Notes: generated by a model not told the origin, from the sequence alone. A stretch of DNA of 55,239 bases from Elusimicrobiota bacterium (GCA_016208085.1 JACQYT010000060.1:1-55239), one strand, 5' to 3'. Shown: positions 7,832 through 16,519, counted from the first letter of the stretch. A program made the numbers and translations.

Positions 7832-9427
7832 ATGAACACTTTTGAAATATTACATCGCCGGTCAGAGAAGAAACCGAAAAACCCGGCTCCGGCTGAGACT
7901 TCCGGGATACCAGGCCTTTTTCGCCTTAGCTCGGCGACGCTTGCCACAAAAGTCCTGGGCTACGCCCGCGACGCCCTGCTGGTGGCGGTTTTCGGCGGCG
8001 GGGCGCTGACCGACGCCTATTACGCGGCCTTCCGCATCCCGAACCTGTTCCGGCGCACCCTGGGCGAAGGGGCGGTGAACGCAGGGTTTATCCCGGCGCT
8101 TGAAAAAGAAAAAGCCGCTTCCGGGGACAACGGCAGGCTTTTCTTCAGTTCCGCCTGGACGCTGATATTTTTCCTGTCGCTGGCGCTGGCCGCGCTGGGA
8201 ATAACCTTCAGGGCAGAGCTGGTAAAAGCGATCTCTTACGGCTTCACCGCAAGGCCGGAGCAGTTCGCGCTGGCCGGAGCCGTTACCGCCCTGCTGATGC
8301 CGCATCTCGTGTTCGTCAACGCCTCCGCGCTGTTTGCGGCGGCCCTGAACTCGGCCGGCGAATTCTTTTTGCCCGCACTCGCGCCGGCGGCCTTTTCGCT
8401 GGTTATAATAGGCTATCTTTTCGTTATACGCTCCCCGTTCGCCCGGCCGCTCTCCCCCGCCGTACTGCTCATGGGCCTGGCCGCGGCGGCGACGGCTTCC
8501 GGGCTTATACAGGCGGCGGCGCTTATCCCGAGCCTCAAAAAAGCCGGTTACGGGCTGAAATTCTCCAATCCTTTCAAAACGCCAGCTGTCTGGCGGACCA
8601 TGCTGTTCACGGCGCCGGCGGCGGCCGTGATGGCGCAGGACCAGATCTCGCTTTTTATAAATACCATGTACGCCAGTTTCCTTGAGCCCGGCTCCATAAC
8701 GGCCATATATAACGCCGCCAGGCTGATACAGTTCCCTGTTTCGCTTTTTGCCGCCGCAGCCGCCGCGATAAGCCTGCCGGAGCTGGCCAGGAACTCCGCC
8801 GCGAACCGCCTGGAAGACTTCGGCCTGGCTTTAACCGCCTCTTTCAAAACTACCGCGCTTATAATAATACCGGCGACGCTCGGCCTGATGGCCTTAAGCC
8901 TGCCCCTCTCGCGGGCCCTTTTTGAACACGGCCGGTTCACTTATGAGGGCAGCGTCCTTACCGCCGGCGTGCTTTTTTATCTGGCGCTCGGCCTGCCCGG
9001 CTACGGCGTCAACAAGCTTGCCGCGGCGGCCTGCTACGGGGCGGGCGACATGAAAACGCCGGTAAAGATAGTCCTTGTCCAGACGGCGCTGAACGCCGTC
9101 CTGTGCTTTATTCTTATGCGTTCCCTGGGCGCCAGGGGACTGGCGCTGGCCACGGCTTTAAGCTCGCTTGCCGCGGCCGCGCTGTTTGCGCGGGCGCTGA
9201 AAGCGCGCGGCGTTTTGTCTCCGGGGCCGGCCGCTTTCTATTGTAAAGCGCTGGCCTCCGCCGGGGTTATGGCGGCTTTCTGCCTGGCGGCAAAATATTT
9301 TCTAAGCGGTTTTCACCCCGTTTTTACCGTGGCCCTGGCCGTTGGCGGCGGCATAGCGGTTTATTTCGGCGGGCTTAAAGCCCTGGGGCTCCAGGAGCGG
9401 AAATTAATCACCGGCGGAAGGTTTTAA
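7832..9427 (+). CDS. murJ: Lipid II flippase MurJ
   Basis: The 531-residue polytopic membrane protein of the MviN/MurJ family moves lipid II across the inner membrane for peptidoglycan synthesis. Visible family motifs include FRLSSATLATKVLGYARD at the start of TM1, AYYAAFRIPNLFRRTLGEGAVNAGFIP, and later FEHGRFT. About 14 hydrophobic segments are present and length matches the family (510-550). No clear ribosome binding site precedes ATG 7832. Structured repeat copy c begins at the stop codon. Confidence 0.95.
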   Translation: MNTFEILHRRSEKKPKNPAPAETSGIPGLFRLSSATLATKVLGYARDALLVAVFGGGALTDAYYAAFRIPNLFRRTLGEGAVNAGFIPALEKEKAASGDNGRLFFSSAWTLIFFLSLALAALGITFRAELVKAISYGFTARPEQFALAGAVTALLMPHLVFVNASALFAAALNSAGEFFLPALAPAAFSLVIIGYLFVIRSPFARPLSPAVLLMGLAAAATASGLIQAAALIPSLKKAGYGLKFSNPFKTPAVWRTMLFTAPAAAVMAQDQISLFINTMYASFLEPGSITAIYNAARLIQFPVSLFAAAAAAISLPELARNSAANRLEDFGLALTASFKTTALIIIPATLGLMALSLPLSRALFEHGRFTYEGSVLTAGVLFYLALGLPGYGVNKLAAAACYGAGDMKTPVKIVLVQTALNAVLCFILMRSLGARGLALATALSSLAAAALFARALKARGVLSPGPAAFYCKALASAGVMAAFCLAAKYFLSGFHPVFTVALAVGGGIAVYFGGLKALGLQERKLITGGRF

Positions 9428-9595
9428 ATAAAATGTTGTCCGACAACATTTTATCCTACCCGGCACGGGGTTTTCTTCAACACCTTGCCGGAGATGAGGG
9501 GGAAATTTCTTTCCCCCTCAAACTCCCCCTTGCCCCAAGGTTACCCCGCCCTAAAGGGCGGGGTATGGTAAAAATTTTTGCCGCAAAAATTTTTG
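9427..9595 (+). repeat. Dispersed structured repeat, copy c (full)
   Basis: Hairpin 1 here is an 11-bp palindrome around one base (AAAATGTTGTC/GACAACATTTT). Hairpin 4 is CCCCGCCC/GGGCGGGG instead of CCCCGACC/GGTCGGGG, a paired change relative to copies b and e. The AAAAATTTTTGCCGC tail ends at the ATG of uvrC. Confidence 0.82.
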
Positions 9596-10897
9596 ATGAA
9601 TATTAAACATCTGCCGCAAAAACCCGGCGTATACCTGATGCGCGATTCGGCCGCCAATATCCTCTATATCGGCAAGGCCAAAAACCTGCGCAAAAGAGTG
9701 GCCCAGTATTTCAGGAAGGACCAGGCTTCGCCCAGGATCCCGAACCTCGTGGCTCTGATACGCTCCATAGACTACATAGCCTCCGCCGGCGAACGCGAAG
9801 CCCTGCTCGTCGAGCGGGAGCTTATACGCCGGTATCAGCCTTTCTTCAACGTGCTGTGGAAGGACGCTAAAAGCTATCCTTACATAAAGCTGACCGCCGA
9901 AGATTTTCCGCGGATACTTTTCACCAGGAAAAAACTTCATGACGGCGCGCGCTATTTCGGCCCGTACCCGAAGGTGGAGCCGCTTAAAAAACTGCTGAAC
10001 CATCTCCAGCGCATCAAGTTTGTGAACCTCAGGCGCTGCCGCTGGGATTTTTCGCTTAAAGAGCCTCTTGCCGGCTCAAAGATAAACGCCTGCCTCTATT
10101 ACCACACCGGCCAGTGTCCCGCGCCGTGCGCAGGCGGGATATCCGCGGCTGCGTACGCGCGCCTTGCGAAAAGGACGGAGGATTTTTTTAACGGCGAATT
10201 TAATAAACTCCTGAAGGATTTCAGAGGGAAGATGGCGGCCGATGCGCGCAGGCTGAATTACGAGACGGCGGCGCATTACAGGGATTTTATAGGGGCGCTG
10301 GAGCATATATCGGAACGGGTCCGGATCGGCGAATTCAAAAGCGACCCGGTCGCCGGCGAAACGCTTAAGACCGGCTCGGTCACCGCGCTGATGGAAGCCC
10401 TGGGCCTTGAAAAACCCCCGGTCCACATAGAAGCTTTTGACACTTCAAGCATTTCCGGCGAATACGCGGTTGCGGCCTCCGTGTGCTTCGTGAACGGTGA
10501 AAAGAATCCCGGACATTACCGGCATTACAGGATGCGTTTTAAAAATGTCCCCGGCGGCTCCAACGATACCGCGATGATCAATGAAACGGTGAAAAGGCGG
10601 CTGGCGCGGCTCGCGGCGGCGGGAGAGGACCTGCCGGACCTTATACTGATAGACGGCGGCAGGGGCCAGCTCGCCGCCGCGAGCCGCGCCATGCGCGAAC
10701 TAAGGCTGAAGACACCGGTGATAGCCCTGGCCAAGAGATTGGAGGAAGTATATGTACCGTTTAAAAGCCGGCCTATATTGCTTGACCGCGCCCACACGGG
10801 CCTGATGCTTTTACAGGCGCTCCGCGACGAGGTCCACCGCTTCGCCGTCAAATACCACCGGAAACTAAGGAATAAGGGAGCTTTAAACTACAAATAA
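9596..10897 (+). CDS. uvrC: UvrABC nuclease subunit C, lacking the C-terminal HhH domain
   Basis: UvrC makes both incisions in nucleotide excision repair. The GIY-YIG domain is at the start (PGVYLMRDSAANILYIGKAKNL), the UVR motif around residues 200-235 (NYETAAHYRDFIGAL), and the RNase H-like nuclease follows (DTSSISGE, PDLILIDGGRGQL). The protein stops at YHRKLRNKGALNYK, where normal UvrC continues with about 150 residues including two helix-hairpin-helix motifs. It is about 433 residues against about 600. I chose ATG 9596: the upstream in-frame TTG at 9578 lies within the repeat tail. Structured repeat copy d overlaps the 3' end, so truncation linked to repeat insertion is possible. Confidence 0.9.
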   Translation: MNIKHLPQKPGVYLMRDSAANILYIGKAKNLRKRVAQYFRKDQASPRIPNLVALIRSIDYIASAGEREALLVERELIRRYQPFFNVLWKDAKSYPYIKLTAEDFPRILFTRKKLHDGARYFGPYPKVEPLKKLLNHLQRIKFVNLRRCRWDFSLKEPLAGSKINACLYYHTGQCPAPCAGGISAAAYARLAKRTEDFFNGEFNKLLKDFRGKMAADARRLNYETAAHYRDFIGALEHISERVRIGEFKSDPVAGETLKTGSVTALMEALGLEKPPVHIEAFDTSSISGEYAVAASVCFVNGEKNPGHYRHYRMRFKNVPGGSNDTAMINETVKRRLARLAAAGEDLPDLILIDGGRGQLAAASRAMRELRLKTPVIALAKRLEEVYVPFKSRPILLDRAHTGLMLLQALRDEVHRFAVKYHRKLRNKGALNYK

Positions 10898-10959
10898 AAT
10901 GTTGAAGCAACATTTTATCCTACCAGGCGCGGGGTTTTCTTCATCCCCGCGCCGGAATG
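10892..10959 (+). repeat. Dispersed structured repeat, copy d (5' half)
   Basis: Only hairpins 1 and 2 remain. Hairpin 2 reads GGCGCGGGG/CCCCGCGCC against GGCACGGGG/CCCCGTGCC in copy b, a compensatory pair change. It overlaps the last codons of uvrC. Confidence 0.75.
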
Positions 10960-10969
10960 ACAATTTATT

Positions 10970-13324
10970 TTATCCGGCGGCGGACAGGATCGCTTTTTGG
11001 AGCAGGGCTTTTACGATCTGGATTTTGAAACGGTTCTTTGTCAGCGGCATGGCTTCTTTTACGGCAAGCGCCCCCGCTGCGGCGGCCGTTTTTTCACCGG
11101 CCGGCTTCCCTTCCAGAAATTCTTCAATGGCTTTCAGCCTGAGCGGAATAGGCGCCACGGCGCTCAGCACAAGCCTTGCGTCCCTGATCTTTCCGCCGCC
11201 GGAGCTGAAAACCCCGGCCAAACCGGCAATGGGGAAGTCTATGGAGTTCCGTATCCTGAACTTGTGGTAACCCTGGACGCTGTCCGGCCGCGGCGCCGGC
11301 ACCCGTATCTCCTCCACCAGTTCATCCTGGTCCAGCACGGTGGACCTCAGCACGCCGGCGGTAAAGAAATCCTCGGCCGCCACGGTCCGCCTGGTCGTTT
11401 TTATCCTCGCGCCGAGGGCCGCCAGCGCCGGCGCCAGGTCCGAGGCGTTTACGGCGACACAACTGCAGTCGATGCAGCGCCTGGCCTCCGCGCGCAGCGC
11501 TTCCGGGCTTAATCCTTTGCTTTCGGAGTGGAAAGTCCGCGCGCGGCGCACATAGCAAGCGGCGTCCGGCGCAAGCAGCGGGCTCACCGCGGCGCGCTCT
11601 CTCTTTTCAGGCCGCTTTCGGCTGCCTCTCAGATAAATTTCAATCGCCCGTGCGGCCCTGCGCCCGGCGGCAATTGCGTGGATCACGGACGCCGGGCCGC
11701 TGACAGCGTCCCCGCCCGCGAATACCCCAGGCAGGTTGGTGGCCTGGGTCGCGACATCGGCGACGATCAACCCCCGCAGTGTCCTGACCCCCGCGGCATA
11801 GCCGAGCTCCGCGGCCTGGCCGACGGCAAGGATAATCCGGTCGGCTTTTACAATCTGTTTTTGCGCCGCATCAAAGCCTGGATTAAAGCGGCCCTGCGCG
11901 TCAAAAACCGAAGTGCAGCCGACAAATTCCATTCCTTTCACTTTTCCGCCGGTTTCAAGAATCTGCAGCGGCCCCCACCCCGGCAGAATGCGTACGCCTG
12001 CTTTTACGGCCCCGGCGATTTCCTCCGGAAAGGCCGGCATCGCGTCCCGGGCCTCCAGACACGCCATTGTAACGCGCCGGGCGCCGGCGCGCCGGGCGCT
12101 GACCGCCACGTCCACCGCCACGTTTCCGCCGCCAATGACCAGGACGTTCTTTCCCGCGGGCTTGCTGCGGCCGGGCCTGCCTGCGCCGCCCCGGCAGGCA
12201 GGCCCGCCGGCGATAAGAAAAGCCATGCCGGAAGTGAGCAGTTCCGACTTTTCAAGCCGGATATTTTTTTGCGCCCAGGCCCCGGTCGCCAGGAACACGC
12301 TGTTAAAATCACGCCGCAGGGCGCGCAAGGAGATACCTCTTGGGCCTATTTCTACATTGAGTTTGAAGATAATTCCCATCGCTTCCAGCGCCGCTATCTG
12401 GGCGCGGACCAAGTTCCTGGGAAGCCGGTACGCCGGGATGGCATAAGCGAGCATTCCGCCGGCACGGGGCAGCCTGTCAAAAACCGTCACCTGATGGCCC
12501 GCCGTTCTCAGGTAATAAGCCGCCGCCAGCCCGGCCGGACCGGAGCCGATGACCGCGATTTTTTTCTTTGTTCGTTTAACGGGCTGCTTCATAAATTCGG
12601 CTGCGCGCTCAAGGACGCGGTTTCCCAGAAACCGCTCCATGGCGCGGATAGAGACCGCTTCGTCAAACCCGCCGCGGTTGCACTTGCCTTCGCAGAGATG
12701 CGGGCAGGTCCGGCCGGTCAGGGCCGGGAGCGGATTGTTCCTGAGGATAATATCCGCCGCGGCGTCCAGATCCCCTTCCCGCACCCGGGCAAGATAGTCC
12801 GCTATCTCCATATTCCCGGGGCAGGCCGCCGTGCAGGCCGGTGCGGCCGCCCGCGCGCCTCCGAATATGGAGTGGTAACGGTTTTCCCCCAGCAGCGCGC
12901 CGCAATGCGTTCCGCCTTTTCTCAGGCAATGGAACTGGTCGTCGGGGGCGCGGTAGTACCAGCACCTGGGCTCCTGGCAGAGATTCCCGCCTATGGTGGC
13001 CATATTCCTGAGCTGAGGGGAAGCGACGCTGCGCGCCGCCTCCGCGAGAAGCCTGTATTTTCCGTTAACCGTCTTGTGCGCGGCTATTTTCTCCAGCGGC
13101 GTTAACGCGCCGATGCGCAGCCCGCGCCCGTCCTCGGAGATATAGCTTAAGCCGGGAATCGTTTTAAGGTCCACTGCCAGAGTCGGGCTTTCCTTGTGGA
13201 TTTTGTCCTTGAGGGCGCCCAGCGCGTCGGTGCCGCCGGCAATCGCGAGCGTCCGGCCCGCTCCGGAGAGAGCGGCGGCCGCTTCTTTAAGCGACTTCGC
13301 CGGCAGATAATCAAAGTTTTTCAT
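10970..13324 (-). CDS. Molybdenum hydroxylase FAD subunit with inserted GltD-like NAD(P)H oxidoreductase
   Basis: Residues 1-155 are the FAD-binding domain of xanthine dehydrogenase-type enzymes (AIAGGTDAL, ATIGGNLCQEPRCWYYR, CLRKGGTHC, YHSIFGG). Residues about 620-784 are its C-terminal domain (ASDLAPALAALGARI onward). Between them, at about 155-620, sits a complete GltD-like unit. That unit has cysteine motifs for Fe-S binding (CTAACPG, CPHLCEGKC), a first Rossmann motif VIGSGPAGLAAAYYL for FAD and a second, VIGGGNVAVDVAVSA, for NAD(P)H. The start is ATG 13324; an upstream in-frame TTG lies in repeat sequence. It is the last gene of the three-subunit cluster. The insert would couple substrate hydroxylation or reduction to NAD(P)(H) on the same chain. 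The substrate is unknown. Confidence 0.88.
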   Translation of the reverse strand: MKNFDYLPAKSLKEAAAALSGAGRTLAIAGGTDALGALKDKIHKESPTLAVDLKTIPGLSYISEDGRGLRIGALTPLEKIAAHKTVNGKYRLLAEAARSVASPQLRNMATIGGNLCQEPRCWYYRAPDDQFHCLRKGGTHCGALLGENRYHSIFGGARAAAPACTAACPGNMEIADYLARVREGDLDAAADIILRNNPLPALTGRTCPHLCEGKCNRGGFDEAVSIRAMERFLGNRVLERAAEFMKQPVKRTKKKIAVIGSGPAGLAAAYYLRTAGHQVTVFDRLPRAGGMLAYAIPAYRLPRNLVRAQIAALEAMGIIFKLNVEIGPRGISLRALRRDFNSVFLATGAWAQKNIRLEKSELLTSGMAFLIAGGPACRGGAGRPGRSKPAGKNVLVIGGGNVAVDVAVSARRAGARRVTMACLEARDAMPAFPEEIAGAVKAGVRILPGWGPLQILETGGKVKGMEFVGCTSVFDAQGRFNPGFDAAQKQIVKADRIILAVGQAAELGYAAGVRTLRGLIVADVATQATNLPGVFAGGDAVSGPASVIHAIAAGRRAARAIEIYLRGSRKRPEKRERAAVSPLLAPDAACYVRRARTFHSESKGLSPEALRAEARRCIDCSCVAVNASDLAPALAALGARIKTTRRTVAAEDFFTAGVLRSTVLDQDELVEEIRVPAPRPDSVQGYHKFRIRNSIDFPIAGLAGVFSSGGGKIRDARLVLSAVAPIPLRLKAIEEFLEGKPAGEKTAAAAGALAVKEAMPLTKNRFKIQIVKALLQKAILSAAG
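12173..12208. repeat. GC palindrome inside the GltD-like insert
   Basis: GGGCCTGCCTG and CAGGCAGGCCC flank a GC-rich centre, resembling the CCTGCCTGCCGGCAGGCAGG palindrome at 2384-2403. It encodes a Gly/Pro/Arg-rich stretch just before the NAD(P)-binding Rossmann motif, where GltD relatives usually have a short loop. Confidence 0.5.
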
Positions 13325-13373
13325 TAAAAATTTTTGCGGCAAAAATTTTTACCATACCCCGCCCGAAAAAAGG
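13325..13373 (-). repeat. Structured repeat, 3' part only, reverse orientation (copy f)
   Basis: The AAAAATTTTTGCCGC tail and one arm of hairpin 4 (CCCCGCCC) abut the start codon of the FAD-subunit gene. The rest of the element has been replaced by a 7-bp array. Confidence 0.65.
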
Positions 13374-13470
13374 CTAAAGGATGAAGGATGAAGGATGAAG
13401 GATGAAGGATGAAGGAAAAACAAAGAAATTATTCCGCCCTTTAGCCTTTATCCTTAATCCTTTAGCCTTC
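13367..13470. repeat. Two-armed 7-bp repeat array
   Basis: At least five GGATGAA units form the left arm, and CTTTAGC/CTTTATC units the right arm. The layout is that of the array at 2472, with the same AT-rich centre (AAAAACAAAGA). It fills most of the gap between the two hydroxylase genes. Confidence 0.75.
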
Positions 13471-13539
13471 CTTATACGATGAATAAAAATATCCATAAAA
13501 AATCAGCTCCAAAATCTGAAGCTTTTAAGGCAGCTCATG

Positions 13540-15915
13540 TTATTCCGTTACAAGTCCTAACGCCTTCAGGACTTTTTCCGGCTTGAGCGGGATTTCGTCA
13601 ATCCTCGCGCCAATAGCGTTGTAAACGGCGTTCAGCACCGCGCGCGGGGTGCAGGTGACTGTGCCCTCGCCGACGCCGCACGCGCCGTACTCTCCGGCGC
13701 CTCTCCAGACTTCCAGCAGGACCGGCTCTATGTCCGGCATGTCCGCCATGGTCGGGATCCTGTAATCAATCCAGTTGAAGTTAAGCGGGACGCCCGTAGC
13801 CTCGTCGTAAATAATTTCCTCGGTCAGGGCCTCGCCGACGCCTGTGACCTGGCCGCCGATCTGCTGGGCTTCCGCGCCGGAGGCGTACATTACGGTGCCG
13901 CAGTCGTTGATGACCACGAGTTTCAGGACCTGCACCTTGCCCGTGCTTGTGTCAACTTCCACTTCGGCGAAATTGGCGATATAGGGAACGCCGGTCTTTT
14001 CGGCGTTAGGCGGTCTGCCCATTTCCACCACGACCGGCAGCATGTCTCCCCGCCGGAAAACATCCCTGACCGTCATGCCAATGCCTGCGGCCGCCTTGCG
14101 GTAAACGCGCCCGTCGGCGATGTCCAGCTCTTCCGGCCTGGCCTTCATAAGTTTCGCCGCTTTTTCCTGGAGCCGATGCTTCACTTCGCGGGCGGCGCAG
14201 GCGATAACTTCGGATTGCAGGTAGGAAACGGCGCTGTCGGTCTGGACGCAATCTTTTAAACCGGTTTCAGTGTCAACCGTGTGCGGAGAGACAATATCGC
14301 CGGGGCCGATGCCGAGAAAACCCAGCGCTTCGGCGCAGCCCAGGACATTGCAGGTGCTGGAGCCCGTGCCGGTCTCCACTGTCGGCGCGTCCAGCGTCAC
14401 GCTGCAATCCGGGTTTACGGTTATTCTGACGCGGATCTCGCCGCGGCGCGCTTCCTGCCACTCGGCGTGCCAGCCCGGATGGAAAGAAAATCCCACGCCG
14501 CGCTTTTTGACCCGGTCATAGACCGGCCCCGCGCCCGGCTTGTGGCGCTTCGCGCGCCAGCCGATCCTTCCGGCCCCCTCGCGCAGGACGCGCTCGAGAC
14601 TTTTGTCCGGCAGACCGCCCCATTGATGCCCGAAGTTCTTTAACGCCAGGGCGATGGGATCCATGCTCAGCTTTTCGGCCAGCATATCCACGACATGGCC
14701 GAAGATGAGATTGAATTGCGAGTTCCCCACCCCGCGCATCATGCAGGCGGGGAGCTTGTTGGTGTAAACGCCGTAGGACTCCATCCTGACGTTCGGGATA
14801 TGGGCGAGCGCGGAGGCGGTGATCTCGGTCGGAGCGAACTTCAGGGCGAACATGGTGTGATCGGCGTACGCCCCGGAATTCCCGATAGCCTTGAAATACA
14901 TCGTCGTAATCGTGCCGTCTTTTTTGGCGCCTGCCTTCCCGGTATAAATCGCCGGCTGGCGGGAGTCGTGGAAGCTTTCCCGGCGGGTGTGCCTGAATTT
15001 GACGGGCCGGCCGGTTTTTTTGGAAAGCAGCGCGGTAAAAAGAAAAAACGGCTGGTCCCCGGTATCCCCGCGCCCGAACTGCCCGCCGACGTAGGAACTA
15101 ATCACGCGGACTTTGTTGATCGGCACTTTGAGCATCTGGCTGATGTGCATTCTGGACTGATCCGCTTCGTAGGAATTGGACAACACCGTGAGTTTGTCGC
15201 TCTTCCAGTCCACCAGGCAGCACCAGTTATCAAGCGAGGACTGCGTGGCGTTGTGGTGTACCGAGACGGCTTCAACCACAACGTCGGCCTCGGCAAAGCC
15301 TTTATCCGCGTCCCCCTTGTCCACGAACACGTCTTTTCCCCCGACGGCGTCTTTGGGCAGGATATTGCGCGGGGCGATTTCGGGATGGATTACCGGCGCG
15401 CCCGGCTTCATAGCTTCCAGGGGGTCCAGCACGAAGGGCAGGATTTCCCACTCCACTTTTATAGCCTCAAGCGCCTCCTCGGCTATCCGCTCGCTCTCGG
15501 CCGCCACCACCGCGCCAACCTCGTCGGTCACCCAGCAGGCGTGATCGCCCAGCACCCGCCTGTCGCGCAAATGCGGCCACATCATGCGCTCGTAGGAAAC
15601 CGTATCCACGCCGTCGGTCCAGCCGGCGCTGGTGGGCAAAAGCTCGGACACTTCAGGATCTTTGCAGGTGAGGACCGCTTTTACGCCCGGAAGCTGTCCG
15701 GCCCGACTTGCGTCTATGCTTTTTATGCGCGCGTGGGCGTACGGGCTGCGCAGGACTTTGGCGTACAGCATCCCGGGGAAACGGCTCTTGAGCGTGAGGT
15801 CGTCCACAAACTGCGCCTTGCCGCCGGCTTTCTCCAGGGCGTCTATCCGGGGGCGGTAACCCCCGATGAATTTGCGGGCCACGCGCGGCGTGTAGGGGCG
15901 GGGCGTCCGGGTCAT
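13540..15915 (-). CDS. Molybdenum hydroxylase, molybdopterin-binding catalytic subunit
   Basis: The protein belongs to the large subunits of the xanthine dehydrogenase/aldehyde oxidoreductase family, which bind Mo-molybdopterin. Residues near the start (GGYRPRIDALEKAGGKAQFVDDL) and the binding motifs are present: GGQFGRG, the RGVGNSQ loop (family RGxGxxQ), and near the C-terminus GAGEYGACGVGEG with the catalytic Glu. Length of about 790 fits. ATG 15915 overlaps the TGA of the upstream [2Fe-2S] gene (ATGA), and ATG 15924 is also possible. The family hydroxylates aldehydes, purines and heterocycles or reduces hydroxybenzoyl-CoA; the sequence alone does not fix the substrate. No cofactor maturation genes are nearby. 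Confidence 0.9.
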   Translation of the reverse strand: MTRTPRPYTPRVARKFIGGYRPRIDALEKAGGKAQFVDDLTLKSRFPGMLYAKVLRSPYAHARIKSIDASRAGQLPGVKAVLTCKDPEVSELLPTSAGWTDGVDTVSYERMMWPHLRDRRVLGDHACWVTDEVGAVVAAESERIAEEALEAIKVEWEILPFVLDPLEAMKPGAPVIHPEIAPRNILPKDAVGGKDVFVDKGDADKGFAEADVVVEAVSVHHNATQSSLDNWCCLVDWKSDKLTVLSNSYEADQSRMHISQMLKVPINKVRVISSYVGGQFGRGDTGDQPFFLFTALLSKKTGRPVKFRHTRRESFHDSRQPAIYTGKAGAKKDGTITTMYFKAIGNSGAYADHTMFALKFAPTEITASALAHIPNVRMESYGVYTNKLPACMMRGVGNSQFNLIFGHVVDMLAEKLSMDPIALALKNFGHQWGGLPDKSLERVLREGAGRIGWRAKRHKPGAGPVYDRVKKRGVGFSFHPGWHAEWQEARRGEIRVRITVNPDCSVTLDAPTVETGTGSSTCNVLGCAEALGFLGIGPGDIVSPHTVDTETGLKDCVQTDSAVSYLQSEVIACAAREVKHRLQEKAAKLMKARPEELDIADGRVYRKAAAGIGMTVRDVFRRGDMLPVVVEMGRPPNAEKTGVPYIANFAEVEVDTSTGKVQVLKLVVINDCGTVMYASGAEAQQIGGQVTGVGEALTEEIIYDEATGVPLNFNWIDYRIPTMADMPDIEPVLLEVWRGAGEYGACGVGEGTVTCTPRAVLNAVYNAIGARIDEIPLKPEKVLKALGLVTE

Positions 15916-16457
15916 GGCCTGCATCCTTTTGGCGCGCTCTCCGCTGAGGCGCGCACTGCACTTTTTCCGTCCGGTTCGCAACCGAAGTGCGAGGCGCGCA
16001 GCACCGCCCGGGCAATGCCGGGATAGCAGCCGCAGCGGCAGATGTTCCCTGAAAGGCCCTCTTTAATCTCGCCGGGCGCAGGTTTCGGATTTTCATTGAG
16101 CAGGGCTTTTGCCGTCATCACAAAACCGGGCGTACAGAACCCGCACTGCAGGGCTGTGCCGTAGCCGGGCTCGCACTGGTCGGCGAAAGCCCGGATAAGC
16201 GGGTCATCTTCAGGTAAGCCTTCAATGGTAAGGATTTCATGCCCGTGCGCCCGGGCCGCGAGCGTCATGCACGACAAGACCGCCTTGCCGTCCATAAGCA
16301 CCGTGCAGGCGCCGCAGGCCCCCTCGTCGCAGGCGACTTTAAGGCCGGTAAGCCCGATTTTTTCCCGCAACAGCCAGGAAAGGGTCATAGCCGGCTCTAT
16401 GTCGCGGCCCGGCTCGAACTCATGCCATTGGCCGTTGATTTTAATTTTTATCGCCAT
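15912..16457 (-). CDS. Molybdenum hydroxylase [2Fe-2S] subunit
   Basis: The 181-residue small subunit carries two [2Fe-2S] clusters. The plant-type ferredoxin cluster is CDEGACGACTVLMDGKAVLSC-like (three ligands plus a fourth Cys), and the second cluster has CGFCTPG and CRCGCYPG. It passes electrons from the Mo centre to the FAD subunit. It is first in the operon and overlaps the catalytic subunit by an ATGA. The C-terminal 25 residues extend beyond the usual end of the family. The operon is divergent from the cNMP-AckA-PduL gene, with 110 bp between starts. Confidence 0.92.
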   Translation of the reverse strand: MAIKIKINGQWHEFEPGRDIEPAMTLSWLLREKIGLTGLKVACDEGACGACTVLMDGKAVLSCMTLAARAHGHEILTIEGLPEDDPLIRAFADQCEPGYGTALQCGFCTPGFVMTAKALLNENPKPAPGEIKEGLSGNICRCGCYPGIARAVLRASHFGCEPDGKSAVRASAESAPKGCRP

Positions 16458-16489
16458 GATGCTCCCCCCTTGGTTCTTAATCCGAAAGC

Positions 16490-16519
16490 CTGACTCCCCG
16501 GCAGCCTTTTTGGTATTAT
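16490..16519 (+). promoter_or_regulatory. Possible promoter for the AckA-PduL fusion gene
   Basis: CTGACT and TATTAT are 18 bases apart, in the divergent gap about 50 bp before ATG 16568. The match to the sigma-70 consensus is only fair. Confidence 0.3.

Noticed and set aside
11528-13105. Long plus-strand open frame (525 codons)
   Set aside because: It lies opposite the FAD-subunit/GltD-like gene, which has clear family motifs. The frame is a GC-rich shadow with no recognisable domain.
13367-13470. CRISPR array
   Set aside because: The 7-bp units are far too short, have no unique spacers and form paired arms; no cas genes are in the window.
14695-16026. Plus-strand open frame (443 codons)
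   Set aside because: It is antisense to the molybdopterin subunit, whose motifs and ATGA coupling are convincing. The translated product is rich in His/Gly/Arg with no family pattern.
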